Positions 1 through 8,219 of a DNA stretch of 24,965 bases are shown here, piece by piece (the first letter of the stretch is position 1; each line of letters begins with the position of its first letter). The translations under genes and the position numbers were made by a program. The notes below the pieces were generated by a model, which was not told the origin of the DNA, searched no databases, and was given only the letters and a program-made list of their open reading frames with translations. Source of the stretch: an uncultured Bacilli bacterium (lineage in GTDB: Bacteria; Bacillota_I; Bacilli_A; RF39; UBA660); the NCBI GenBank assembly GCA_934120015.1, contig CAKOTD010000019.1, forward strand, positions 1 through 24,965, written 5' to 3'.

Positions 1-113
1 GATGATTTTCATCATCCTCCATATTCACAATTCATTTATCAAATTTATTGTCCACCAACACTATTTGACAAAGAACCCATAAATGAGTTTTTCAAATTTA
101 ATATATTCTTTTA
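1..113. other. left-edge intergenic stretch with possible ribosome-binding site
   Basis: No gene is supported here. On the minus strand a GGAGG sequence (plus 16-20) is followed by ATGATGAAAATC running to the window edge. It could be the ribosome-binding site of a leftward gene that starts at the edge or just outside it, although the first ATGs lie unusually close (0 and 3 nt). A plus-strand frame is open from position 1 to about 258 but has no start in view and runs antisense to the surface-protein gene, so it is not called. Confidence 0.3.
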
Positions 114-1472
114 CTATCTACATGCTACTTTTTTCACAACTATACTACTACATAAAATCAACGCAATACCTAAAGATATATATATTATAATATTATCACC
201 AGTGTCTGGATTAATATTTTGTGTTGTTCTACCATATAAATATACATCTTCATAACCTATTACACAATTATTTGAGTCTTTTTTCTCCACTACATCTGAA
301 TCACTTATATCATTTGCCTCTAACTTTATTGTCATTTGTGAATCTCTGTACCATCCATCAAGATTTTCTATGAATGGGGAACTTGTTATACCAACATGAC
401 TTTCATATACTCTTTTATCAGTTGCTACTTGTTTTCCATCAACTATGAAATAAACTGTATACTCTTTGTTTACCTCATTTGTACATACATCATCCTGCAC
501 TGGTTTTCCATATAGATAAACATCTTCATAACCTACTACACAATTGTTTGAGTCTTTTTTCTCTACTATATTTAGTGCACTTGTATTATTTGTGCTTAAT
601 TTTGTTGTCATTTGTGAATCTGTATACCATCCATCAAATTTTCCTGATGTTGGATTGCTCATTATTGTAGTATTAACTCCATATTCTCTTGTTTCACTTG
701 CTACTTCTTTTCCACTTACTACATAGTGAATTGTATATGTTTTATTTATCTGAGTTGTACATACATCATCTTGTGTTGGTTTTCCATATAGATAAACATC
801 TTCATAACCTACTACACAATTGTTTGAGTCTTTTTTCTCTACTATATTTAGTGCACTTGTATTATTTGTGCTTAATTTTGTTGCCATTTGTGAATCTGTA
901 TACCATCCATCAAAATTTCCTGATGTTGGGTTACTCATTATTGTAGTATTAACCCCATATTCTCTTGTTTCACTTGCTACTTCTCTTCCACTTACTATGT
1001 AATGAATTGTATATGTTTTATTTACTTGATTTGTACAAGTACTATTACATTTTGCATAAACTTTAGTTATATAATGAACACCAGTTACACATTGAGTACC
1101 TGGTTCATATGTAATTTCTCTTGTAGTTATAATGTCACCAACTTTATTTCCTGTTATTGGCTGAGTCATAGATGAATCTGAATATAAACTAAAATCAACA
1201 CATGTAGTTGTTGATGTTACAAGTGGTGTTAATGGGTTATCACAACGCCATATTTCATTCCCGTTTTCATCATAATATACAACTATTGCTGGTGGAACCA
1301 AAGATGAATTGGTGTCAGAAACACAATCAGCTGGATCGTATTGCAAATCATAACTAGCATTCTTCTTAGCTGAATTTACGCTATACTTTTCAGTACTAAT
1401 TAGTTTAGACCCTCCAAATAAAAACATACTACCAATTAATGAAACAAACAAAACTTTGAATGTACTTTTCAT
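114..1472 (-). CDS. repeat-containing surface protein with sortase-type C-terminus
   Basis: Predicted exported protein of 452 residues. Residues 1-27 form a signal peptide (K-rich start, hydrophobic LFVSLIGSMFLFGG). Three tandem repeats begin at residues 146, 238 and 330 with a period of exactly 92 residues; each has a GWYTDSQM-like core, a KKDSNNC motif and a GYEDVYLYG end. The GWY pattern resembles the Listeria-Bacteroides (Flg_new/InlB B-type) repeat, a small beta-rich module of cell-surface proteins. Each repeat has two conserved cysteines (for example C146 and C219). The C-terminus has NPDTGD at 421-426, a hydrophobic stretch and a KK...CR tail, the layout of a sortase signal with a non-canonical motif. 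Start chosen at the ATG behind AAGGAG. It has its own strong promoter and is monocistronic. Ligand unknown; the adhesin or wall-protein role is inference. Confidence 0.8.
   Translation of the reverse strand: MKSTFKVLFVSLIGSMFLFGGSKLISTEKYSVNSAKKNASYDLQYDPADCVSDTNSSLVPPAIVVYYDENGNEIWRCDNPLTPLVTSTTTCVDFSLYSDSSMTQPITGNKVGDIITTREITYEPGTQCVTGVHYITKVYAKCNSTCTNQVNKTYTIHYIVSGREVASETREYGVNTTIMSNPTSGNFDGWYTDSQMATKLSTNNTSALNIVEKKDSNNCVVGYEDVYLYGKPTQDDVCTTQINKTYTIHYVVSGKEVASETREYGVNTTIMSNPTSGKFDGWYTDSQMTTKLSTNNTSALNIVEKKDSNNCVVGYEDVYLYGKPVQDDVCTNEVNKEYTVYFIVDGKQVATDKRVYESHVGITSSPFIENLDGWYRDSQMTIKLEANDISDSDVVEKKDSNNCVIGYEDVYLYGRTTQNINPDTGDNIIIYISLGIALILCSSIVVKKVACR
219..1037 (-). repeat. three tandem 276-bp coding repeats
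   Basis: Repeat 1 spans 762-1037, repeat 2 spans 486-761 and repeat 3 spans 219-485. Repeats 1 and 2 are nearly identical at DNA level, including many silent positions, so they look like a recent duplication. Repeat 3 is clearly diverged in its middle part but keeps the KKDSNNC and GYEDVYLYG blocks. Confidence 0.9.
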
Positions 1473-1497
1473 AAAACCAACTCCTTATTCTATTAAA

Positions 1498-1525
1498 ATT
1501 ATAACACTAGCACATTAAATGTCAA
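1498..1525 (-). promoter_or_regulatory. promoter of the surface-protein gene
   Basis: The minus strand reads TTGACA (plus 1520-1525), a 16-bp spacer, then TATAAT (1498-1503) with an extended TGT directly before it. Both hexamers match the sigma-A consensus perfectly. AAGGAG and the ATG at 1472 follow. Confidence 0.85.
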
Positions 1526-1550
1526 TACTCCCTGTACACAGATTGTAAAT

Positions 1551-2555
1551 CTATATTAATGATGTCCTTGTATATATATCAACATTAGGTATAGTGTATA
1601 AAGTTATCTTACCAGAATTAGTTACTTTAATAAATCCCAAACCATCAATAACTATATCTTGATTTTCAAACACAATCAAATCATGTCTTTGCAAATCAAG
1701 CATTTTTTCACTTTTATTATAAATTCTTTCGATATTTAATGAATTTGAAAAATACAAAGTTAAATTATTATACATCTCACAGTCTACTCTTAAGAATTTA
1801 TCAACAAAAATAGTCTGTTTAGAACGAACTTGATAAGTTATGGTTCTAATTTCATCTCTAGGTAATATTCTTTTTATATCGTCTGGCTCTAAATAATTGA
1901 TAATATTTCCATCATCAATAATACCAGGAGTATCAATAAGTGTAAGACCATCATTAACATCAACTAATACACTTGATAAAGTAGTTGAAGGCAATATACT
2001 TGTAGTTACATCAAGAGTTGTATCTGAATAATTATAGATTATTTTATTTATCATCGAAGATTTACCGGCATTTGTATATCCTACAACATAAACATTTTTA
2101 CTCTTTTTATATTGATTTATCATATTCATCAAGGCATCAAAATTGAAGTTCTTTTTTGTACTTATGATTAATTTATCAATAAAATTCAAGCCTAATCTTT
2201 CAACATAAAATAGTAAATTACTATTCTTTACAGAAAGCGGTAATACATCTCGTTTATTTAATACTAATAAGACATCATTATTTTTAAAATATGAGCATAT
2301 TTCAGTTAAGTCTTTATTTATGTTAAATAAATCAACAACTAGCACTACCAAATCTCCAGTATTACTAATCATATTTAAAATATCAAAAAAATCGTCATTT
2401 TTCTTAGTTATTTTTTGGTACTCCCCATAGTTTCTTATTTTAAAGCATCTTTCACATAATGTACTCTTTCCGTAATTCTCTTCTTTAATAAAGCCTTCAT
2501 TTAAAGGCTCACTAGTTTGAAAACTAGCACCACATCCACGACATTTTTTATTCAT
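1551..2555 (-). CDS. yqeH: ribosome biogenesis GTPase YqeH
   Basis: Circularly permuted GTPase required for 30S subunit assembly in Firmicutes (family knowledge). The N-terminal zinc finger has CRGC (C5, C8) and CERC (C34, C37). The permuted G motifs appear as G4 NKRD (100-103), then G1 GYTNAGKSS (159-167), then G3 DTPG (208-211). The C-terminal third is the RNA/ribosome-binding half. At 334 residues it is slightly shorter than B. subtilis YqeH. The start is the ATG behind AAAGGGG and overlaps the end of yqeG by 8 bp, so the two are probably translationally coupled. The yqeG-yqeH pair is also adjacent in B. subtilis. No clear terminator is visible between this gene and the next promoter. Confidence 0.95.
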   Translation of the reverse strand: MNKKCRGCGASFQTSEPLNEGFIKEENYGKSTLCERCFKIRNYGEYQKITKKNDDFFDILNMISNTGDLVVLVVDLFNINKDLTEICSYFKNNDVLLVLNKRDVLPLSVKNSNLLFYVERLGLNFIDKLIISTKKNFNFDALMNMINQYKKSKNVYVVGYTNAGKSSMINKIIYNYSDTTLDVTTSILPSTTLSSVLVDVNDGLTLIDTPGIIDDGNIINYLEPDDIKRILPRDEIRTITYQVRSKQTIFVDKFLRVDCEMYNNLTLYFSNSLNIERIYNKSEKMLDLQRHDLIVFENQDIVIDGLGFIKVTNSGKITLYTIPNVDIYTRTSLI

Positions 2556-3069
2556 AATATTTCCCCTTTATAAATAAACCCTTACTACTAAGTTTTTTAA
2601 TAATTATTTTCTCTATCAAACGATTAAATTTAGTAAATATATTATCTCTTTTACTAACTGGATTAACTAAAACAGTTAATATTCCTACTTTATTACCACC
2701 TAAAATATCAGTAAGGATTTGGTCTCCTATAATTGCAACATCATTTATTGTATACCCATATTCAGATAGAACTTTCAAAAACTTTTTCTTACAAGGCTTC
2801 CTTGATGATGCTGAGCAATCAACTTCTAGTGTTTCCTTAAATGGTTTAACTCTTTTTTTAGGACTATTCGAAAATATAACTATTCTAAATCCCATTTTCT
2901 TCAATTCAACAAACAATTCTGATACTTTTTTTGTTGGTCCTTTTATTGAAGGAGGCACTAAAGTATTATCTAAATCAAATAATAAACATTTAATTCCCTG
3001 AAGATATAGTTTTTCATAGTTAATATTATATATACTTTTTTGATAAACATCTGGAATATACTTTTCCAT
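2548..3069 (-). CDS. yqeG: YqeG-family HAD phosphatase
   Basis: Haloacid-dehalogenase superfamily hydrolase of the YqeG type, 173 residues, which is normal for the family. HAD motif I is FDLDNT (nucleophile D32, acid D34). Motif II is the serine of FSNS (S67). A lysine-rich KPCKK near 92-96 fits motif III, and IGDQ...TD (114-121) fits motif IV. The physiological substrate is not established; its constant link to yqeH suggests a role near ribosome assembly (inference). It is first in a two-gene operon, with an ATG behind GGAGG and its own promoter. Confidence 0.9.
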   Translation of the reverse strand: MEKYIPDVYQKSIYNINYEKLYLQGIKCLLFDLDNTLVPPSIKGPTKKVSELFVELKKMGFRIVIFSNSPKKRVKPFKETLEVDCSASSRKPCKKKFLKVLSEYGYTINDVAIIGDQILTDILGGNKVGILTVLVNPVSKRDNIFTKFNRLIEKIIIKKLSSKGLFIKGKYYE

Positions 3070-3094
3070 ATTGTTGCCTCCTACCTACTATATA

Positions 3095-3123
3095 ATTCTA
3101 ACATATAAAAATTAAAAATTCAA
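3095..3123 (-). promoter_or_regulatory. promoter of yqeG-yqeH
   Basis: Minus strand: TTGAAT (plus 3118-3123), a 17-bp spacer, TAGAAT (3095-3100) preceded by TGT. This is a good sigma-A-type promoter with an extended -10. Confidence 0.6.
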
Positions 3124-3130
3124 TTATAAA

Positions 3131-3157
3131 GGAAAAAAAAGTAGCACTAGCTACTTT
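3131..3157 (-). terminator. intrinsic terminator of the pseudopilin gene
   Basis: A perfect 8-bp stem (3138-3145 with 3150-3157) with a 4-nt loop is followed on the minus strand by eight T (3133-3140). The rising arm contains the stop codon (3151-3153) and the last lysine codons. Confidence 0.9.
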
Positions 3158-5097
3158 AATAGAGATTTATAAACATTTATTACTGGTCGAATTCCATTAT
3201 CATAAGATGTTACATATAGTCCCTCTAGTGAACCAGAATTTGTTACTCCCCAAATTCTATTAGTTGTAGTTTCCACAGTTGTAGAAGTCCAATATCTAGT
3301 ATTTCCAAGGTTACCATTTTGCTCACAACCATTATTCGTACAATTATTTGTATTATTAAACAGCCAAGAAAATTTAGCATTACCAGTTGCTGGTCGACAA
3401 TTTGATGAGTAATTTGAATAACTACTTAAATCTTCAAAACATACACCATTAGTATTCAAAGATTCAACACCAATAATCTTCGAAATTTCATCAGCCGTAA
3501 TTAATCTTGCATAATAATTTGTATAATCAATTCCATCAATTGTTGCATCAATCTTATTTGCTCCAATCCAGGCATTAGTATTAATTTTTAACTCATTTAA
3601 AATAAATTGTTTATCCATATCTCTAGTAGAAAATGAGTCTGTTTTAGATATATCATGATCTAATATTAAATTCACACTATAATTTTTTTCATTATCTAAA
3701 AATGCATACCATTTCATACATCCAGCTTTCCTATTACTACTATTTACTACATCAGATGCTGTACATTTTTTTCCTGATATAGGGTTGAAATAGACTATTT
3801 GACCATTACTATATGTAGTATATTTTGTGGATGTTATATCAATATCCCTCTCAGGTTCACTTGGAAGCGTACTAATACCATCTTCTAATTGTTTTTTAGT
3901 AATTTCTATGACCGGTCTTACTCCATAAGTATTATTATAATATAAATTATTAGAAGAATACGTGCTAATTGCACCGGGAGCATTGACAGCCCATACACTT
4001 CCATCAGTACTACGCATTGTAGATGTCCAATATCCGGTTATGTATCCTTTTGAATCACTTTCACTATAAACATGATCATACTTATTATATATGTGCTGAT
4101 TACTGTCTGGTTTTGAACAATTACTCCAACAATTTGTATAATTATTTAACCATGAAAAAGGTGAATAACTTCCAGTTTCATAAGTGTTAGATTTATTAGT
4201 GTTAGTATCGAAATACAAATAATAACTAGTAGTATCATTATTATATGTTTCAAAGTTTTGGTTATTAGTGATTTCAGCAAGTTCATAAGCAGAAATTAAT
4301 CTTGCACGATAATTTGAATAGTCAATTCCATCATATTCATAATTATCATATCTTGCAACACCAACCCAATCATTGGTACTATCCATAAGAGCAAGTGAAA
4401 TATCGTTCATTGGTTTAATTGTAATATCTTGTGCATACTTACTATTTGCCCACGCTACTAATGGAATGGTATTATGATCTAAGATCAATCTTATATTCTC
4501 ATTACTTTCACTATCTAAATATGCGTACCATTTTAAACAACTAGTTTGATTGTCTGTTGTTTTTGTAGAAGTGCTTCCATTATAACCAGAAAGGCTATTA
4601 TCATCATGATAATTATTACATGGTTGTCCTGTAAGCGGATTAAAAAAGACTTCTGTTCCAGTTTCATATAGTGTATATTTTTGTTGTTCATCTGTATTAG
4701 AAGATTTTTTCTGACAATTAATTTTACCAGAATTTGGAATAGGACATCTATAATTATAAACTATTATATATGATCCATCTTTTATGGTACCATCTTTGTT
4801 AATCGTCACATTGCCACTTGTTGGTCTAACTCCATCAAAATCAAAATTTTCAGGCAATTCTTTACTAAAATCTATTACAATTTCTTCGGTTACTCCTTCA
4901 ACATCCTCAATCAATCTTGCTTGATAATAGGATTGTGCAGTCTTTCTTATTCCATAGGCTGAATCCTGTGCAGCACCTTTTCGTGATTTTTCAATCATTC
5001 TTAAAATAACAGGGGTTGCTATTAAAAAAATAATTGCTAGTATAATAATAACAGCTAATAGTTCTATAAGGGTAAATCCTTTTTTCTTTTCTTCCAT
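3151..5097 (-). CDS. pseudopilin-headed protein with two C-type-lectin-like (DUF6273-like) domains
   Basis: 648 residues. The N-terminus is a type IV prepilin signal: basic MEEKKKG, cleavage expected after G7, F8 as first mature residue, the +5 glutamate at E12 (FTLIELL) and a long hydrophobic helix to about residue 32. Two related large domains follow, about 141-400 and 425-645. Each starts with a Y-x-x-FNPxxG-C segment, contains a KWYA(Y/F)LD motif and a YxARLI(S/T)AxE motif, then FSWL, YWTST, and ends in G(V/I)RPVI. This end pattern is typical of the DUF6273 family with a formylglycine-enzyme/C-type-lectin-like fold (assigned by memory of the pattern). Pilins are usually 120-200 residues, so this is a pilin stalk with large ligand-type heads; a minor pilin or adhesive tip role is inference. 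No pilus assembly genes are nearby. Own promoter and terminator. Confidence 0.8.
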   Translation of the reverse strand: MEEKKKGFTLIELLAVIIILAIIFLIATPVILRMIEKSRKGAAQDSAYGIRKTAQSYYQARLIEDVEGVTEEIVIDFSKELPENFDFDGVRPTSGNVTINKDGTIKDGSYIIVYNYRCPIPNSGKINCQKKSSNTDEQQKYTLYETGTEVFFNPLTGQPCNNYHDDNSLSGYNGSTSTKTTDNQTSCLKWYAYLDSESNENIRLILDHNTIPLVAWANSKYAQDITIKPMNDISLALMDSTNDWVGVARYDNYEYDGIDYSNYRARLISAYELAEITNNQNFETYNNDTTSYYLYFDTNTNKSNTYETGSYSPFSWLNNYTNCWSNCSKPDSNQHIYNKYDHVYSESDSKGYITGYWTSTMRSTDGSVWAVNAPGAISTYSSNNLYYNNTYGVRPVIEITKKQLEDGISTLPSEPERDIDITSTKYTTYSNGQIVYFNPISGKKCTASDVVNSSNRKAGCMKWYAFLDNEKNYSVNLILDHDISKTDSFSTRDMDKQFILNELKINTNAWIGANKIDATIDGIDYTNYYARLITADEISKIIGVESLNTNGVCFEDLSSYSNYSSNCRPATGNAKFSWLFNNTNNCTNNGCEQNGNLGNTRYWTSTTVETTTNRIWGVTNSGSLEGLYVTSYDNGIRPVINVYKSLLK

Positions 5098-5124
5098 ATA
5101 TATACTCCTTTATCTTACAAATAT

Positions 5125-5153
5125 ATTATACATAAATTATTTTAGAAAAGCAA
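5125..5153 (-). promoter_or_regulatory. promoter of the pseudopilin gene
   Basis: Minus strand: TTGCTT (plus 5148-5153), 17-bp spacer, TATAAT (5125-5130). AAGGAG (5105-5110) lies before the ATG at 5097. A TTGACA at about 5159-5164 is too far from the -10 to be its partner. Confidence 0.6.
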
Positions 5154-5326
5154 TTATATTGTCAAAATTTTTATTGGAAATTAACTATTATGATATTTTA
5201 AAAGTATATGAAATGCTAACTATTTAAATAATATATTGCGTAGTAAGATTGAAGATATTTTTCTACTTATATTTTTATTCACATGCATATTTTCTTTCTT
5301 AAAGTCTAAGAAAAATTTCATAATAT

Positions 5327-5352
5327 ATAAAAAAAAGACTGAAATCAGTCTT
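5327..5352 (-). terminator. intrinsic terminator of efp
   Basis: A 7-bp stem (5335-5341 with 5346-5352) with loop aaat is followed on the minus strand by a run of T. The stem begins inside the efp stop codon (5351-5353). Confidence 0.85.
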
Positions 5353-5908
5353 ATGCTCTTGACGCATATTTTCCATCTTTTGTAGAGATGACAATCATTT
5401 CGCCTTCTTCAATAAATAATGGCACTCTTACAACCATACCAGTTTCTACTTCTGCATCTTTTGTAGCATTATTAGTAGTATTACCTTTTACAGCTGGTTC
5501 AGTTTTTGTTACTTTATATTCAATCTTATCAGGTAAAGAAATACCAAGTAATTCACCTTCATAGAAAGTTAAATCTAAACTTAAATTTTCTTTTAAATAT
5601 TTAGCATCTTCTCCAATTTGATCTTTAGAAATTTCAAGTTGCTCATAAGTTTCCATATTCATGAAACAATATGTATCACCTGCTGCATATAAATATTGGA
5701 CATTTGTCTTTGTCAAATTTGCTTTTTCAAATTTTAAACTTGTATTAAAAGTTTTTTCTAAAGTTCCACCTGTTCTTAAATTTTTAAGTTTGGTTTTCAT
5801 AAATGCAGCACCTTTACCAGGTTTAACATGTAAAAACTCTACAACTTGATAAATTTGTCCTTCTATTAAAAGTGTCATTCCATTTTTAATATCATTAACT
5901 TCTATCAT
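5351..5908 (-). CDS. efp: elongation factor P
   Basis: EF-P binds the ribosome between the P and E sites and relieves stalling at polyproline stretches. 185 residues, normal length. The N-terminal KOW-like domain carries KPGKGAAF with the modifiable lysine at position 32 (K in the loop PGKG), which in Bacilli is typically post-translationally modified. Two OB-fold domains follow, with a conserved central SLP...Y.V segment and a C-terminal region rich in G/E. There is a short insertion-like linker (GNTTNNATKDAEV) before the last strands. Start: ATG behind AAGGAGG. It lies 36 bp after rpmG and is probably cotranscribed from the rpmG promoter. Confidence 0.95.
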   Translation of the reverse strand: MIEVNDIKNGMTLLIEGQIYQVVEFLHVKPGKGAAFMKTKLKNLRTGGTLEKTFNTSLKFEKANLTKTNVQYLYAAGDTYCFMNMETYEQLEISKDQIGEDAKYLKENLSLDLTFYEGELLGISLPDKIEYKVTKTEPAVKGNTTNNATKDAEVETGMVVRVPLFIEEGEMIVISTKDGKYASRA

Positions 5909-5944
5909 AATTATATACCTCCTTTTTAATAAGATTAAGTCCTA

Positions 5945-6112
5945 TTATTTTTTTTCTGTATGATCAACAGTTGCTTGACATTTTGAACAATATTTTTTCA
6001 TAGTTAATCGTTCAGGAGTGTTCTTTTTGTTTTTACTAGTACGATAATTTTCTTCACCACAGGCTGTACATTTTAATGTAACTAGACCACGGGCTTCATT
6101 CTTTTTAGCCAT
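5945..6112 (-). CDS. rpmG: 50S ribosomal protein L33
   Basis: Small basic ribosomal protein of 55 residues. The translation begins MAKKNEARGLVTLKC and has two zinc-ribbon cysteine pairs, CTAC (C15, C18) and CSKC (C42, C45), so it is the zinc-containing (C+) form. It starts at the ATG behind AAGGAGGG. It stands between pbpA and efp; in B. subtilis an rpmG copy also lies in the sodA-pbpA region. A promoter overlaps the end of pbpA. Confidence 0.95.
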   Translation of the reverse strand: MAKKNEARGLVTLKCTACGEENYRTSKNKKNTPERLTMKKYCSKCQATVDHTEKK

Positions 6113-6144
6113 GATAAATCCCTCCTTCTTGCATTTCTTTTTAT

Positions 6145-6172
6145 ATTATAACAAATTATTTATAAATTTCAA
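6145..6172 (-). promoter_or_regulatory. promoter of rpmG-efp
   Basis: Minus strand: TTGAAA (plus 6167-6172), 16-bp spacer, TATAAT (6145-6150) with extended TGT. The -35 lies inside the last codons of pbpA, so rpmG-efp can be expressed apart from pbpA. Confidence 0.65.
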
Positions 6173-8219
6173 AGAACTTTTTTGCAACTTCATAAGATAT
6201 TTTCTTATTTACACTAGTTCTATAAGTACTATTATTGCCATAATGCGTAACATCAGGTGATAAAACTGCATATGAAAATACCGGATTATCATATGGTGCA
6301 TAGCCAATAAATGTATTAGTAAGAGTTTCTGTATCTATTATTCCATCTTGATTACTATCAACAAAACTTTGACTTGTTCCTGTTTTTCCAGCTGGTTTGA
6401 TATTATTTGGCATATAACCATACCCAGTCCCATCACTTTTAAGAACTTCTTTAAATCCTTCTTTAACTCTATCTAAATATTTATCTTCTGTATTTACTTT
6501 ATTTAATATTTGAGGTTCAAATTTATAAATTAGTTTATCAAATGGAGCAGATGAAGATGAATATACTTCCTTAAGTAAATGAAGCTGATACCTATTACCA
6601 CCATTTGCAACTGTTGAAACATATTGGGCTAGTTGTACTGGTGTATATGTGTCATATTGTCCTATTGCAAAGTCAAGTAAATAACCAGACATCGTATTAC
6701 TACCAACATAACCTATACTTTCTATAGGTAAATCTATTCCTGTCTTTGTCCCAAGTCCAAATTCCTTAAAAATATTTCTATAAGTTTCAAATGCTTGTTC
6801 ATTGAGATTTAGTGGTTTATTATATTTATAAGTTCCCCCACCTACTTTAATTGCGGTTTGATACTGAAAAGAATTTGATGAATATTTCAATGCAGTGACA
6901 TCATTTAATCTTCCTAGTTTTGTCCAGGAACATTTTTCTGGAGTTGCTTCTATTTTAATACAAAAATCATTTCTATTTTCTCCTATTTTTAAGGCACCCG
7001 TGTTATAGCCAACAATATTTGATGCACCTTTTACAACAGAACCAACTACGACTGGTGATGTAGTAACACCTGGAGTATAATCATAAATCTCATAACCACT
7101 GCCAACTTTTACGATTTGCTTTCCAGCCATTGCAAGTATTTCACCATTGTTAGGGTCAGTTATCACAACAAAAGACCTATTATAATACTCAGTATTTGGT
7201 TCTTTTTTAGCATTTCTTAATTGTTCTTCTAATATTTTTTCTACTTCTTGCTGCAATTTTATATCTATTGTGAGAACTATATCATTACCTCTACTACCCT
7301 CTTCTATCAATTTTTTTGTACCATCATCTTTCAGTAAATATTTATTTTTTTCTCCTTTTAAATAGTTTTCATACTGATATTCTAAATATGTAGTGCCAAC
7401 TCTATCATTTAACACATATCCGCTTTCCATATATTCTGCTTTTTTTTCGGCTGGTATAGTTGAAACACTACCTAATATAGTTTTAAAGGTATTTCCATAC
7501 AAGTATTGTCTTTCCCAATCTAGTTTTGTATTGAAACCCTTTAGTGTATTAATTTTTTCAGATATATATGCATATTCTTCATCTGTTACATTCTCACTTT
7601 TAATTATTTTTTCATCATAGTAGTAACCTTTATTCATAAGATAATATATATATGCAGCTTTATAGTCTAATAAGGAAAATTTATTTAAATCTTCCTCAGT
7701 AATTCTATCTCGTTTAAACGATTCTATTTCATCTAAGGATAGTTTTCTATTTTCATATTGTTTCCATTCTTCATCTGTTATTTTATTATTTGCTTCAGTA
7801 GGAAATTTTTTTATCCAAAAGTCTTTTAAATCATAATCATATAAATTAGAATAGTCAATATCAATAATAGAAGCTACTTTATAAGCATTTTCAATTTCTT
7901 CCTTCACGGTAATTCCTATTGGTGTTTTATAATAAATTATTTTTATAGGTTTATTATCAACAATTAAAACATGATTTCTATCATATATTCTACCTCTTGG
8001 AGCAGTATCACCCATAATAATCGTTTCTGTTAAATCTTTAAGTTTAACTTTATAAACATTATGTTTAAGTACTTGATAATAGAATAGCCCTATCATTAAA
8101 ATAAACGTTATAACAATAATTAGTATAATTAATATATTAAATCTTTTTTCAATTATCTTTTCAACATTTCTTTTTTTATTCTTTTTTCTACTTTTGGAAT
8201 GCTTGTTTATAGTTTTCAT
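6156..8219 (-). CDS. pbpA: penicillin-binding protein 2-type transpeptidase
   Basis: Class B (monofunctional) D,D-transpeptidase that cross-links peptidoglycan, most likely the elongation-type PBP2/PbpA given its place next to sodA and rpmG. 687 residues: basic cytoplasmic tail, one membrane helix (about 28-47), the RGRIYDRN dimerisation-domain motif (75-82), a long linker region (about 110-270), then the transpeptidase domain. Catalytic motifs are S394-V-V-K397 (SxxK), S447-S-N449 (SxN) and K612-T-G614 (KTG), all present. The usual FTPG element before SxxK appears as YTPG with an 8-residue spacer (VTTSPVVV) before GSVVK, as in B. subtilis-type PbpA. The start overlaps the end of sodA by 32 bp, an unusually long overlap. 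Confidence 0.88.
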   Translation of the reverse strand: MKTINKHSKSRKKNKKRNVEKIIEKRFNILIILIIVITFILMIGLFYYQVLKHNVYKVKLKDLTETIIMGDTAPRGRIYDRNHVLIVDNKPIKIIYYKTPIGITVKEEIENAYKVASIIDIDYSNLYDYDLKDFWIKKFPTEANNKITDEEWKQYENRKLSLDEIESFKRDRITEEDLNKFSLLDYKAAYIYYLMNKGYYYDEKIIKSENVTDEEYAYISEKINTLKGFNTKLDWERQYLYGNTFKTILGSVSTIPAEKKAEYMESGYVLNDRVGTTYLEYQYENYLKGEKNKYLLKDDGTKKLIEEGSRGNDIVLTIDIKLQQEVEKILEEQLRNAKKEPNTEYYNRSFVVITDPNNGEILAMAGKQIVKVGSGYEIYDYTPGVTTSPVVVGSVVKGASNIVGYNTGALKIGENRNDFCIKIEATPEKCSWTKLGRLNDVTALKYSSNSFQYQTAIKVGGGTYKYNKPLNLNEQAFETYRNIFKEFGLGTKTGIDLPIESIGYVGSNTMSGYLLDFAIGQYDTYTPVQLAQYVSTVANGGNRYQLHLLKEVYSSSSAPFDKLIYKFEPQILNKVNTEDKYLDRVKEGFKEVLKSDGTGYGYMPNNIKPAGKTGTSQSFVDSNQDGIIDTETLTNTFIGYAPYDNPVFSYAVLSPDVTHYGNNSTYRTSVNKKISYEVAKKFFEIYK

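Noticed and set aside
1..258. Plus-strand frame open from the left edge to about 258
   Set aside because: It has no start in view, most of it is antisense to the sortase-type C-terminus of the surface protein, and its composition (hydrophobic shadow) shows no known motif.
479..1002. Four plus-strand frames of 60-85 codons inside the surface-protein gene
   Set aside because: They recur only because the gene on the other strand has tandem repeats; no ribosome-binding sites and no family resemblance.
5159..5164. TTGACA as -35 of the pseudopilin promoter
   Set aside because: It lies 28 bp from the clear TATAAT; TTGCTT at 5148-5153 has the proper 17-bp spacing.
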